DNA from: UBA2137 sp037968575 | Lineage (GTDB): Bacteria; Pseudomonadota; Alphaproteobacteria; Micavibrionales; Micavibrionaceae | DNA length: 37,313 nt | Assembly: GCA_037968575.1 (NCBI GenBank) | Contig: JBBKVR010000073.1 | Span: forward strand, 1 to 37,313 | Reading direction: 5' to 3' | In this document: one piece after another, positions 16,690 through 23,772 of the stretch | Layout of the letters: each line of letters starts with the position of its first letter | Numbering within the stretch: position 1 is the stretch's first letter | Program-made: the position numbers and the translations under genes | Notes under the pieces: generated by a model | What the model was told of the DNA's origin: nothing | The model's database searches: none | Seen by the model: only the letters and a program-made list of their open reading frames with translations

Positions 16690-17307
16690 CTAATAAGTCA
16701 GCATTAGTGGGCTGTTACTCAATATTGCAATTAGGAATCCCGAGCAGAGCGTTATAGAGAGATTATCATTCACTTTGATTTTATTTGCTGTCAGCTCGAC
16801 TAGGGTAACAATAAGTGCAATCAGAAAAATATGAATATGGGATAGTTCAAATTGTGCAACAAGCAAGATAACGTATGTAGTTACAAAAAATGCAACAGAA
16901 CCTTCTAGTGTTTTGTCGTATATTCTGACTTTACCGATGCTCTTGCCAACCAAGGCCGCTATTGTGTCTGAAATAACCATGATTAAGACTGCAACAATGG
17001 CAATCTCTCTTGAAAAGAGAAGCACACTCAAGAAAACAGCCAGAATAAAGTAAAAAGATCCCGTCAGGGCTCGGAAGCTAAATTTTTGAACGGTTTCACG
17101 AGGACGCATAATATTTTGAAAAAATCGAGAAGCAAGCTTACCCACTATTTCATTGGTCATTCTTAGGTATTCTAAAACGAAAAAGATAATTAAGAGAGAA
17201 CCAAAGAAAATTAGTGCCTGTGTTTTATCAAAAAAATAAATAGCGAAAACCATCCATAGAGAACTTAAATGAATAAGTTTGCGTTCAAGTTCTTGACGTA
17301 TATTCAC
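16690..17307 (-). CDS. Dolichol kinase/DGK1/phytol kinase-like membrane lipid kinase
   Basis: 205 residues with about six to seven membrane helices. Signatures of the SEC59/DGK1/VTE5 superfamily are visible: E-R-K-L-I-H-L (8-14), S-D-T-I-A-A-L-V-G-K-S-I-G-K (113-126) and D-K-T-L-E-G-S-V-A-F (131-140). Characterised relatives phosphorylate dolichol, phytol or diacylglycerol, typically with CTP. It starts at GTG 17307, sharing the G of the eptA TAG stop (TAGTG), so it is translationally coupled to the phosphoethanolamine transferase. That context suggests the substrate may be the diacylglycerol released by EptA. The substrate is inferred, the family is seen. Confidence 0.8.
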   Translation of the reverse strand: MNIRQELERKLIHLSSLWMVFAIYFFDKTQALIFFGSLLIIFFVLEYLRMTNEIVGKLASRFFQNIMRPRETVQKFSFRALTGSFYFILAVFLSVLLFSREIAIVAVLIMVISDTIAALVGKSIGKVRIYDKTLEGSVAFFVTTYVILLVAQFELSHIHIFLIALIVTLVELTANKIKVNDNLSITLCSGFLIAILSNSPLMLTY

Positions 17308-18926
17308 TATTCTCTCTTATCTTCACAATGTTCCCACATATCTTTCTTAGGGTCAGAAGCCGTTGTTTTTACATCCATCACCTCAAGGAGAGTATGTGAC
17401 AAGTTATCATGCGAGAATACACCGCTTTGGGCAGTATCTTTCATACATTTCATATCCATCTTTTCATGTTTAATCATACTGTCGGAAAGCCAGACAATAA
17501 AAGGAATATGGGTTTGTTCCTCGGGGGCAAAACCGTAAGGCATGCCATGAAGGTATAATCCATTTTCGCCAAGAGATTCACCATGATCGGACATGTAAAT
17601 CACACCTGTTTTATAAGTCTCTTCATGCTTGCCCAAATTCTTAATGACTTCTGACATTACGTAGTCAGTATAAAGAATAGTGTTGTCATAGGCATTGATG
17701 ATTTCTTCTCTGGTGCAATTTTGAAGATCACTCGTTCTACAATCAGGTTTAAATTTAGCGTGTTCTGGTGGGTAACGCTTATAGTAAGTGGGTCCATGGC
17801 TTCCAAGAAGATGCAAGTAAATGATTCCATCTTGTCCGTTTAAAGAGTTTATCTGTTCATCAATGACATCCAAGAAAACGCTATCATTACATTCTTCACC
17901 GCTACAATGTAATTCAGGTATCTGTGTAGTTGCGTGTGTTTCAATGTTTTTACAAACACCTTTGCACCCTGTGTTATTATCTATCCAGATTTGCTTGTAG
18001 CCAGCACGCTTTAAAATGTCGACAACGTTATCTTGACTATCAAATTGCGCTCTTGAGTAGTTAGAGCGCCCCATCATGGAAAACATGCAGGGCAGAGAAA
18101 CAGCTGTCGCAGTGCCACATGAACTTACATTTTTGAAGGATATGACGTTATCTATAATACTTGTGTATGCGTTGGTATCTCTTTCGTATCCATTTAATTG
18201 ATAATTCTGAGCACGTGCCGTTTCCCCTATGAGGAAAATAAATAGATATTTTTCATTTTCTTCTTCAACGATACGTTTAGCGTCCATACCAATTTCTTGG
18301 TATTTAAGTGGTGTAGTAAAATATGTATTTTTTATATATTTGAATGTGCTTGATAGGTAATAAGTGGGCACAATATCTTTTTGCAATTTTGGATTGTTTC
18401 GCGCAATAGAGGCATAATCTTTATAAAAGAACAGGGCAATTAATGCGATAATTCCGGCGCAGACTACCATCAACAACAGTTTTCTAAGGATTTCTATGAA
18501 GAATGATTTGTATTCAATTTTAGTGAATATGACCAGTAGGCTGGGCACAATGCCCGATAAGAAAATCCAGATAACCAATTTCAAATTAAGATAAGAAAAA
18601 GCCTCACCAGTGGCGGTTTCAAAAATATTGACCAGCATGTCTTGATTAAAAATAACGCCAAAAGTGTAGGCCCCGTAATTAACACAGGCGCTCGCCATTA
18701 AAATAAAAACCAGAAATGGTTTCGCAATATATTTTGATATGAATGGCGTGAAGATAAAAGTGAGTGCAGAAATGAAAAAAAGCGGAATGGTTGTTATAAA
18801 GATTATTCCTAGACCATCTGCTGTCGTTAGGATGTTATAAATTTTACCTGCCAGAACGAAATTAAGTCCAAATGTAAAGTAGACTGCCGTTAAAATTGTT
18901 AGTGAAATTGAGCTTATTTTGAGCAT
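17307..18926 (-). CDS. eptA: EptA-like phosphoethanolamine-lipid A transferase
   Basis: 539 residues. The N-terminus holds about five membrane helices (1-170); a periplasmic sulfatase-fold domain follows (about 225-535). Catalytic landmarks: I-G-E-T-A-R-A-Q-N-Y (Glu235, zinc ligand), S-C-G-T-A-T-A-V-S-L-P-C-M (269-281, with the nucleophile Thr274 or Thr272), S-D-H-G-E-S (Asp447, His448) and Y-L-H-G (His460). Spacing matches neisserial EptA with a constant offset of about five. Paired Cys (C-K-G-V-C and others) fit its disulfides. It moves phosphoethanolamine from phosphatidylethanolamine to lipid A, releasing diacylglycerol, and commonly lowers polymyxin binding. One-base overlap with the downstream lipid kinase. 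No two-component regulator is adjacent. Confidence 0.92.
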   Translation of the reverse strand: MLKISSISLTILTAVYFTFGLNFVLAGKIYNILTTADGLGIIFITTIPLFFISALTFIFTPFISKYIAKPFLVFILMASACVNYGAYTFGVIFNQDMLVNIFETATGEAFSYLNLKLVIWIFLSGIVPSLLVIFTKIEYKSFFIEILRKLLLMVVCAGIIALIALFFYKDYASIARNNPKLQKDIVPTYYLSSTFKYIKNTYFTTPLKYQEIGMDAKRIVEEENEKYLFIFLIGETARAQNYQLNGYERDTNAYTSIIDNVISFKNVSSCGTATAVSLPCMFSMMGRSNYSRAQFDSQDNVVDILKRAGYKQIWIDNNTGCKGVCKNIETHATTQIPELHCSGEECNDSVFLDVIDEQINSLNGQDGIIYLHLLGSHGPTYYKRYPPEHAKFKPDCRTSDLQNCTREEIINAYDNTILYTDYVMSEVIKNLGKHEETYKTGVIYMSDHGESLGENGLYLHGMPYGFAPEEQTHIPFIVWLSDSMIKHEKMDMKCMKDTAQSGVFSHDNLSHTLLEVMDVKTTASDPKKDMWEHCEDKRE

Positions 18927-18962
18927 TTTTGGCTAACAGTCTTCTGAGTTGAGCGCGCGTTC

Positions 18963-19008
18963 TTGATTGTGGTTACTCCTAAAGCAAAATCCGTTCAAAT
19001 ACAATGTG
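18963..19008 (-). repeat. 46-nt imperfect repeat, copy 2 (upstream of eptA)
   Basis: Partner of 16624-16669, same orientation, ending 36 nt before the eptA ATG. The sequence outside the aligned block differs completely between the two loci, so the block is a discrete element rather than the edge of a larger duplication. Confidence 0.75.
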
Positions 19009-19135
19009 GGGAGATTGGGGATTTTTCTTTGCATTTTTGGCAGCGGACATATTCTTCAGCTAAATAAAATTTGGAACTGACATCCCCCTATCTCGTTATC
19101 TTACTGTAATATTTGAATTTTAGACGGGGAAAATA

Positions 19136-20050
19136 ATGGAAATGGATGTCGGTTTTTTAGAACCACTCAAGGAACAATTGGGTGAAATGTGGATTGGATT
19201 TGTCAAAATTATCCCACTTCTCGGCATAGCCACTATTGTCCTGATTGTCACTTCAATCGTCAGTAAAATTGTTAAATATGCACTTGGTAAAGCCCTTGAT
19301 CGTTCACACCTTCGTCCCTCATTACAAAGTCTTGTTCTAACCATTGCGGGAATTGGCGTTTGGGTTTTTGGCTCACTGATTGCTTTGACCATTGTCATGC
19401 CAAGCTTAACGCCTGCCAAAATTTTGGCAGGCCTGGGATTAGGTTCAATCGCGATTGGCTTTGCTTTTCAAGATATTTTTGAAAACTTCCTTGCGGGTAT
19501 TATGATTATGCTCCGCAGAACCATGCGTATTGGTGACTTTATAGAGTGTGAGGGAATGCTTGGTAAAATTGAGAAAATCAATATTCGCGATACGCAAATT
19601 CGCCAAACCGATAACCAGTTGATTATGGTTCCCAACAGTATTCTTTTTAAAAACCCAGTCTATATTTTAACTGAGCAAGAACTTCGTCGTTTCGAGATTG
19701 TTTGTGGAGTATCCTATGATACAGACCTTGAAGAGGCAGAGAAAGTCATACGAGATTGTATGGAGAGTTTAGAGATTGTCGAACAATCAAAAGGCGTTGA
19801 CGTCTTTGCTAAAGAATTCGGAGCTTCTAGTGTCGACTTCAATATTCGCTGGTGGGCAAAATCAAAACCCCGCGATATGCATGAAAGTCGTGCCATGGTT
19901 ATTAAGGCTGTAAAAGCTGCCCTTGATAAGGCGGAGATTGAAATTCCATTCCCATATATCACACACACTTTTAAGGAAAAGGTGCCTGTAGAAACCATTG
20001 AATTTAAAGAAGCCAAACCTAAAAAAGAGACTAAGAAAAAAGCTGCATAA
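19136..20050 (+). CDS. MscS-family mechanosensitive channel
   Basis: 304 residues, near E. coli MscS (286). TM1 is about 20-45 and TM2 about 65-90. The pore-lining TM3 is the Gly/Ala-rich I-L-A-G-L-G-L-G-S-I-A-I-G-F-A-F-Q-D (about 96-113) followed by I-F-E-N-F-L-A-G. The beta domain (R-I-G-D-F-I-E-C-E-G, N-S-I-L-F-K-N-P-V) and alpha/beta cytoplasmic cage follow, ending in a Lys-rich tail. It opens under hypo-osmotic stress to release solutes. SD GGGGA precedes the ATG. It is divergent from eptA across 209 nt and 23 nt from the next gene. Confidence 0.92.
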   Translation: MEMDVGFLEPLKEQLGEMWIGFVKIIPLLGIATIVLIVTSIVSKIVKYALGKALDRSHLRPSLQSLVLTIAGIGVWVFGSLIALTIVMPSLTPAKILAGLGLGSIAIGFAFQDIFENFLAGIMIMLRRTMRIGDFIECEGMLGKIEKINIRDTQIRQTDNQLIMVPNSILFKNPVYILTEQELRRFEIVCGVSYDTDLEEAEKVIRDCMESLEIVEQSKGVDVFAKEFGASSVDFNIRWWAKSKPRDMHESRAMVIKAVKAALDKAEIEIPFPYITHTFKEKVPVETIEFKEAKPKKETKKKAA

Positions 20051-20073
20051 TCAAAAGCCAGAAGGAGTAAATC

Positions 20074-20562
20074 ATGACACATTCACCAGAAGAATTTAGC
20101 GTTTGTATTAATAAATATGCGAGGTGCGCTATTTTCCTTGCCCTACCCATTATCTATTTTTGGTTTGGAGGCATGAAGTTCACTGCATACGAGGCATCTG
20201 GTTTAGTGGGCTTGGTAGAACCTAGTCCAATCATAGGTTGGATGTATGATGTCTTTTCACAGCAGGGCTTTTCTAATTTTCTTGGAGTTATAGAGCTTCT
20301 AATTGGTGGTTTAATTTTGGCACGTTTTATTTCACCTAAGTTGTCTCTAGTAGGAGGGCTCTTGTCTTGCGGGCTATTTTTGACCACTCTCAGTTTTATG
20401 CTGTCAACTGAAGGTATCTTTGGTCCTGAAACATTAAGCTTTCCAGCGATTAGCGTAATGCCAGGACAGTTCTTACTAAAAGATGTTGGTTTATTGGCAA
20501 TGTCTCTTTTTGTTGTAGGTGACTCACTTTCGGGGATTGTCACGCAGAAGACACAAAAATAA
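20074..20562 (+). CDS. DUF417 inner-membrane protein, YkgB/RclC-like
   Basis: 162 residues with four membrane helices. F-G-G-M-K-F-T-A-Y-E-A (about 29-39), S-P-I-I-G-W-M-Y-D-V-F-S, G-V-I-E-L-L-I-G-G and the final G-Q-F-L-L-K-D are DUF417 hallmarks. E. coli RclC of this family belongs to a reactive-chlorine resistance regulon, but the molecular activity is unknown and no RclR regulator is adjacent here. SD AGAAGGAG sits 8 nt upstream. It lies 23 nt after the MscS gene and is closed by a strong terminator, so the two form a small operon. Confidence 0.88.
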   Translation: MTHSPEEFSVCINKYARCAIFLALPIIYFWFGGMKFTAYEASGLVGLVEPSPIIGWMYDVFSQQGFSNFLGVIELLIGGLILARFISPKLSLVGGLLSCGLFLTTLSFMLSTEGIFGPETLSFPAISVMPGQFLLKDVGLLAMSLFVVGDSLSGIVTQKTQK

Positions 20563-20585
20563 CAAGCAGTCTTTTTGCGCAGTAT

Positions 20586-20621
20586 AGATTTAGCCACAAA
20601 ACGAGTGGCTAAATCTTTTTT
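20586..20621 (+). terminator. Strong intrinsic terminator
   Basis: agatttagccac (20586-20597) pairs perfectly over 12 bp with gtggctaaatct (20605-20616) around loop aaaacga, followed by T to 20621. Ends the mscS-DUF417 unit and insulates it from secE. Confidence 0.93.
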
Positions 20622-20772
20622 ATGTTCACAAAAAAATCTCTGGAAATAGTTGTTGTTTTGATTTAAGACATGAGGCATCTTCATTGATACTTCCCTTTAT
20701 TAAAGATCTCACCGCCCAAAACGGGTTACGGGGCTTGTGGGGAAAAGAGATAAAACGATTAAGGATTTTAAG

Positions 20773-20964
20773 ATGGCTAAGACAGGTCCAATACAATATT
20801 TTAAGGAAGTTAAGTCCGAACTGAATAAGGTTACGTGGCCTTCAAAGGACGAAACAATCAAATCAACGATTGCTGTCTTTATAATGGTGGTCATTATTGC
20901 AACTTTCCTGTTCTTTGCAGACCAAGTTATGTCGTTTTTCATCAAATTAATTCTGGATTTATAA
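20773..20964 (+). CDS. secE: Preprotein translocase subunit SecE
   Basis: 63 residues from ATG 20773, with AAGGA at 20761-20765; the longer GTG reading from 20737 adds an unconserved stretch. It has the single-helix SecE form common in alphaproteobacteria. The conserved amphipathic segment Y-F-K-E-V-K-S-E-L-N-K-V-T-W-P-S (9-24) precedes one membrane helix (about 31-58). It clamps SecY in the inner membrane. It lies directly upstream of nusG, the near-universal arrangement. No tRNA-Trp or tuf gene precedes it here. Confidence 0.95.
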   Translation: MAKTGPIQYFKEVKSELNKVTWPSKDETIKSTIAVFIMVVIIATFLFFADQVMSFFIKLILDL

Positions 20965-20998
20965 AATTATAAAAGGCTTGAGATAAGGAATCAAAATT

Positions 20999-21529
20999 AT
21001 GGCACAGCGTTGGTACGTACTTCACGTTTACTCAGGATTTGAAAATAAAGTGGCAGATGCCATTAGAGACAAGGCGGCTAAAAAAGGTCTGTCCGACTCT
21101 ATCGGTGAGATTATGGTCCCGACAGAGGAAGTGGTTGAAATGCGCCGTGGTCAAAAGGTCAATGCTGAGCGTAAATTCTATCCTGGTTATGTTCTTGCTA
21201 AATTGGACATGAGTGATGAAGTTTGGCACTTGGTCAAAGACACACCAAAAGTGACTGGTTTCTTAGGCGCAGGTAACAAACCTTCTCCGATTAGTGAGAA
21301 AGAGGCAGAAGCCATTGTTCAACAAGTTCAAGAAGGTGTTGATCGTCCACGTCCATCTGTTACCTTTGATATTGGTGAAGATGTTAAGGTTGTTGATGGG
21401 CCATTCGCGTCATTTAACGGTAGCGTTGAAGAGATTGATGAAGATAAGCAAAAGCTCAAAGTTTCTGTTTCCATCTTTGGTCGCGCCACACCTGTGGAAC
21501 TTGAATATACACAGGTTGAAAAAGCCTGA
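20999..21529 (+). CDS. nusG: Transcription termination/antitermination factor NusG
   Basis: 176 residues. NGN domain (1-110) opens with W-Y-V-L-H-V-Y-S-G-F-E-N-K-V and includes K-F-Y-P-G-Y-V-L. The KOW domain (about 124-176) contains V-D-G-P-F-A-S-F-N-G. NusG binds the RNA polymerase clamp to suppress pausing and links to Rho or ribosomal S10. SD aagga precedes ATG 20999. It lies 34 nt after secE. Confidence 0.97.
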   Translation: MAQRWYVLHVYSGFENKVADAIRDKAAKKGLSDSIGEIMVPTEEVVEMRRGQKVNAERKFYPGYVLAKLDMSDEVWHLVKDTPKVTGFLGAGNKPSPISEKEAEAIVQQVQEGVDRPRPSVTFDIGEDVKVVDGPFASFNGSVEEIDEDKQKLKVSVSIFGRATPVELEYTQVEKA

Positions 21530-21564
21530 TTATTGAAAATACTTGATTTTTTATGACGACTCGC

Positions 21565-21600
21565 CTATCCCTGTCGCAACTTTAATGCGTACAGGGATAG
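21565..21600 (+). promoter_or_regulatory. Long hairpin masking the ribosome binding site of the 58-aa ORF
   Basis: ctatccctgtcgca (21565-21578) pairs with tgcg-t-acagggatag (21586-21600) over 14 bp with a single bulged T and loop actttaa. No U tract follows, so it is not a standard terminator. Its 3' arm contains AGGGA, 8-9 nt before ATG 21606. This could be a translational switch or an RNA-processing site in the nusG-rplK gap. Confidence 0.65.
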
Positions 21601-21605
21601 TGAAT

Positions 21606-21782
21606 ATGTCTGATAATGAAATAAAAACTGATGTAGTAGCATCTGAGGCTTTTGATAAACCTGATGGTGGGAGGGCTGGAGAAGCTCTAGGCGTGCCTAA
21701 TCTGAGATTAGGAGTAGAGCATGGTGAATGTCTTGATCCAACAAATCATCACTACGGAAGTGTTTCTTGTCCATCAAAATGA
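21606..21782 (+). CDS. Small orphan ORF between nusG and rplK
   Basis: 58 residues from ATG 21606; the reading from TTG 21543 runs through the hairpin and is less likely. Acidic N-terminus (D-N-E-I-K-T-D-V-V-A-S-E), then G-G-R-A-G-E-A-L-G-V-P, and a C-terminal part with two Cys and two His (H-G-E-C-L-D-P-T-N-H-H-Y-G-S-V-S-C-P), perhaps a metal site. No membrane segment. No family recognised. Most genomes have nothing between nusG and rplK, so this is an insertion into a very conserved cluster. Support is the good SD position and hairpin; it may not be translated. Confidence 0.45.
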   Translation: MSDNEIKTDVVASEAFDKPDGGRAGEALGVPNLRLGVEHGECLDPTNHHYGSVSCPSK

Positions 21783-21796
21783 TTTAATTTAATTAC

Positions 21797-21825
21797 TTGC
21801 ATTTCAAATTGCCTCCGATTATGGT
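21797..21825 (+). promoter_or_regulatory. Candidate promoter for rplKA
   Basis: TTGCAT (21797-21802), 17-nt spacer, TATGGT (21820-21825), about 100 nt before rplK. Sits in an AT-rich stretch immediately after the small ORF, as expected for a separate L11 operon promoter. Confidence 0.4.
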
Positions 21826-21836
21826 GACGCCGTTTT

Positions 21837-21885
21837 GTGGAAGGTCGTCTGGTGAAGAAATTCTAGCCATCCAGAGCCGTACCAC
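21837..21885 (+). promoter_or_regulatory. Candidate L1-responsive leader structure before rplK
   Basis: A nested stem with asymmetric internal loops: GTGG (21837-21840) with CCAC (21882-21885), GG (21843-21844) with CC (21877-21878), and CTGG (21849-21852) with CCAG (21871-21874). In many bacteria ribosomal protein L1 binds such an irregular stem in the rplK leader to repress the operon. The fold is seen; L1 binding is inferred from position. Confidence 0.45.
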
Positions 21886-21924
21886 GAAAACAAACGTTGA
21901 AACTTTAAGCCAACGGAGGAAACC

Positions 21925-22365
21925 ATGGCAAAGAAAGCAAAAAAAATTGCAGGTCTAATTAGCTTGCAAGTTCCTGCTGGTGCTGCGAACCCATCTCCAC
22001 CTCTCGGCCCCGCATTGGGTCAACAAGGTGTGAACATTATGGAGTTTTGCAAAGCCTTTAATGATGACACGTCAAAAATGGAAAAAGGAATGCCTGTACC
22101 AGTGAAAATCACTGTGTATGAGGATCGCTCTTTCTCATTTATTACAAAGTCAGCTCCTGCGAGCTATTACATTAAGAAAGCAATTAAAATTCCAAAAGGT
22201 GCCGATAATCCTTCACGTGAAACTGTGGGAACAATTACAGTGCGCCAATTGAAAGAAATTGCAGAAGCAAAACAAAAAGACCTAAGCTCCAATGACGTTG
22301 ATGCAGCTGTCAAAATTTTGTCAGGTACATGTCGCTCAATGGGCGTAGAAGTTTTGGAGGGTTAA
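21925..22365 (+). CDS. rplK: 50S ribosomal protein L11 (uL11)
   Basis: 146 residues. N-terminal domain with the Pro/Gly-rich Q-V-P-A-G-A-A-N-P-S-P-P-L-G-P-A-L-G-Q-Q (about 16-35), the hinge near thiostrepton-site residues. The C-terminal rRNA-binding domain contains G-T-I-T-V-R-Q-L-K-E-I-A. L11 forms the GTPase-associated centre with 23S rRNA and the L10-L7/L12 stalk. SD ggagg sits 7-8 nt upstream. Four nt separate it from rplA. Confidence 0.97.
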   Translation: MAKKAKKIAGLISLQVPAGAANPSPPLGPALGQQGVNIMEFCKAFNDDTSKMEKGMPVPVKITVYEDRSFSFITKSAPASYYIKKAIKIPKGADNPSRETVGTITVRQLKEIAEAKQKDLSSNDVDAAVKILSGTCRSMGVEVLEG

Positions 22366-22369
22366 GACA

Positions 22370-23089
22370 ATGGCAAAAAATTCAAAAGCAATGAAGAAAG
22401 CCTACGAGAGTGTTGACCGTGAAAAGTTCTACACACTTGATGAGGCAATTAAAGCCCTAAAGGCATCCGCAAAGACTCGTAAGTTCGATGAAACTATCGA
22501 AGTTGCAATGAACTTGGGTGTTGATCCTAAACACTCTGATCAGAATGTCCGCGGTGTTGTTGTCCTTCCTAACGGAACAGGTCAAACTGTGCGTGTGGCT
22601 GTGATGGCAAGAGATGATAAGGCGGCTGAAGCTAAAAAAGCTGGCGCTGATATTGTTGGTGCCGAAGATTTAGCAGAAAAAATCAAAGCTGGTGAAATGG
22701 ACTTTGACCGCTTGATTGCAACGCCTGATATGATGCCATTGGTTGGACAGCTTGGTCAGATTTTGGGACCTAAAGGTTTAATGCCTAACCCGAAATTGGG
22801 AACTGTTACAGTTGATGTTACTAAGGCTGTTGAAGAAGCCAAAGGTGGTGCGATTGAGTTCCGTGCTGAAAAAGCAGGTATCATTCACGCTGGTGTTGGT
22901 AAAGCAAGTTTTGACGATAAGAAATTATCTGAAAATATTAAGGCATTTATTGATGCTCTTACGAAAGCCAGACCATCAGGTGCAAAGGGAACTTACATGC
23001 GTAAGATTACTTTGACATCAAGCATGGGTCCTGGGCTTAAACTTGATTTGGCTGACCTTGGTATTGGCAAAGCAGCGAAGGCAGCTTAG
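22370..23089 (+). CDS. rplA: 50S ribosomal protein L1 (uL1)
   Basis: 239 residues, close to the family norm (about 230). The two-domain fold shows F-D-E-T-I-E-V-A-M-N-L-G-V-D-P-K-H-S-D-Q (38-57), D-M-M-P-L-V-G-Q-L-G-Q-I-L-G-P-K-G-L-M-P (about 119-138) and the C-terminal K-I-T-L-T-S-S-M-G-P-G-L. It binds the mobile L1 stalk of 23S rRNA and usually represses its own operon. SD GGAGG lies inside the end of rplK. A strong terminator follows, so rplKA is separate from rplJL here. Confidence 0.97.
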   Translation: MAKNSKAMKKAYESVDREKFYTLDEAIKALKASAKTRKFDETIEVAMNLGVDPKHSDQNVRGVVVLPNGTGQTVRVAVMARDDKAAEAKKAGADIVGAEDLAEKIKAGEMDFDRLIATPDMMPLVGQLGQILGPKGLMPNPKLGTVTVDVTKAVEEAKGGAIEFRAEKAGIIHAGVGKASFDDKKLSENIKAFIDALTKARPSGAKGTYMRKITLTSSMGPGLKLDLADLGIGKAAKAA

Positions 23090-23116
23090 AAAGTAGCATT
23101 TAAAAATATTATTTAG

Positions 23117-23142
23117 AAACCCGGACTTATTCCGGGTTTTTT
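23117..23142 (+). terminator. Intrinsic terminator after rplA
   Basis: aaacccgga-cttat-tccgggttt is a perfect 9-bp stem followed by T to 23142. Confidence 0.93.
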
Positions 23143-23163
23143 ATGAATAAATCACTATTTTAG

Positions 23164-23192
23164 TTGACATTATTATAGCAAATAAATAAAGA
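23164..23192 (+). promoter_or_regulatory. Candidate promoter for the 122-aa ORF
   Basis: A consensus TTGACA (23164-23169), 17-nt spacer and TAAAGA (23187-23192). The -10 is weak, but the -35 is perfect and lies right after the rplA terminator. Confidence 0.4.
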
Positions 23193-23227
23193 GGGCGTGT
23201 AACTCAATATTCTACAGGGAGAATGAA

Positions 23228-23596
23228 ATGTCTACATATGCACCACACACAGATACAGTAAATTTGGCTGACCCGGTTGTTAAAATCCGACAACCTAAAT
23301 CAGAAGATGTAGTTGCCATAGAACGTTTAAGCTTAGGGACAATCATAGGTGAGGGTGTAACAAGAAGTGGTAAGCATGTTTACGTTCAACCTGATGGAGT
23401 GGCGGTGAGGGCTGACTCTTTGATGTTAGCTGGAGATAGGCCCTGCAAGACTTCTGATGCATTCGCATTGCCAGCCATTGGTGAGAATGCGGCCATTGAT
23501 AGAGTGGGGTACATCCTTGGTGGAGGTAAGGCCTATATTTCTGGAGGTACTGATATTTTAACAGGCAGGCCTTGTCGTATGGCAACGTTTGGTTGA
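23228..23596 (+). CDS. Orphan 122-aa protein between rplA and rplJ
   Basis: Good ribosome binding site AGGGAG (23216-23221) before ATG 23228. Soluble, Gly/Val-rich and probably beta-rich: L-G-T-I-I-G-E-G-V-T-R-S-G-K-H-V-Y-V, then G-Y-I-L-G-G-G-K-A-Y-I-S-G-G-T-D-I-L-T-G-R. Two Cys appear in D-R-P-C-K and G-R-P-C-R, which look like an internal repeat (residues about 75 and 116). No signal peptide or membrane helix. No family recognised. It has its own promoter candidate and is flanked by terminators (23117-23142 and 23616-23647), so it is an independent unit inserted in the L11-L10 cluster. Confidence 0.65.
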   Translation: MSTYAPHTDTVNLADPVVKIRQPKSEDVVAIERLSLGTIIGEGVTRSGKHVYVQPDGVAVRADSLMLAGDRPCKTSDAFALPAIGENAAIDRVGYILGGGKAYISGGTDILTGRPCRMATFG

Positions 23597-23615
23597 TTTT
23601 AAAATATTTTATATA

Positions 23616-23647
23616 AAAAGGGTTGACAGTTACCTGCTGACCCTTTT
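23616..23647 (+). terminator. Terminator after the 122-aa ORF
   Basis: aaaagggt (23616-23623) pairs with accctttt (23640-23647); an inner cag/ctg pair may extend the stem. The A-rich 5' flank suggests it may also work in reverse. Confidence 0.65.
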
Positions 23648-23674
23648 ATATGCGCCCTGAACTTTGTCCAAGAC

Positions 23675-23739
23675 TGCAGGTCATTTGAAACCCTGCATAG
23701 ATAGAGAGAAGCATAAAAACAAAGCCTTTGGTTGGCTTT
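23675..23739 (+). promoter_or_regulatory. Candidate L10-type leader before rplJ
   Basis: TGCAGG (23675-23680) pairs with CCTGCA (23692-23697) around tcatttgaaac. A second stem is AAAGCC (23721-23726) with GGCTTT (23734-23739). This is where L10(L12)4 binds its own mRNA in other bacteria. The second stem's AAAGCC and GGCTTT are also complementary to the arms of the attenuator below, so alternative folding is possible. Confidence 0.5.
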
Positions 23740-23772
23740 CACTTTAGATTTCTTTTTGTCGATATTTTGGAT

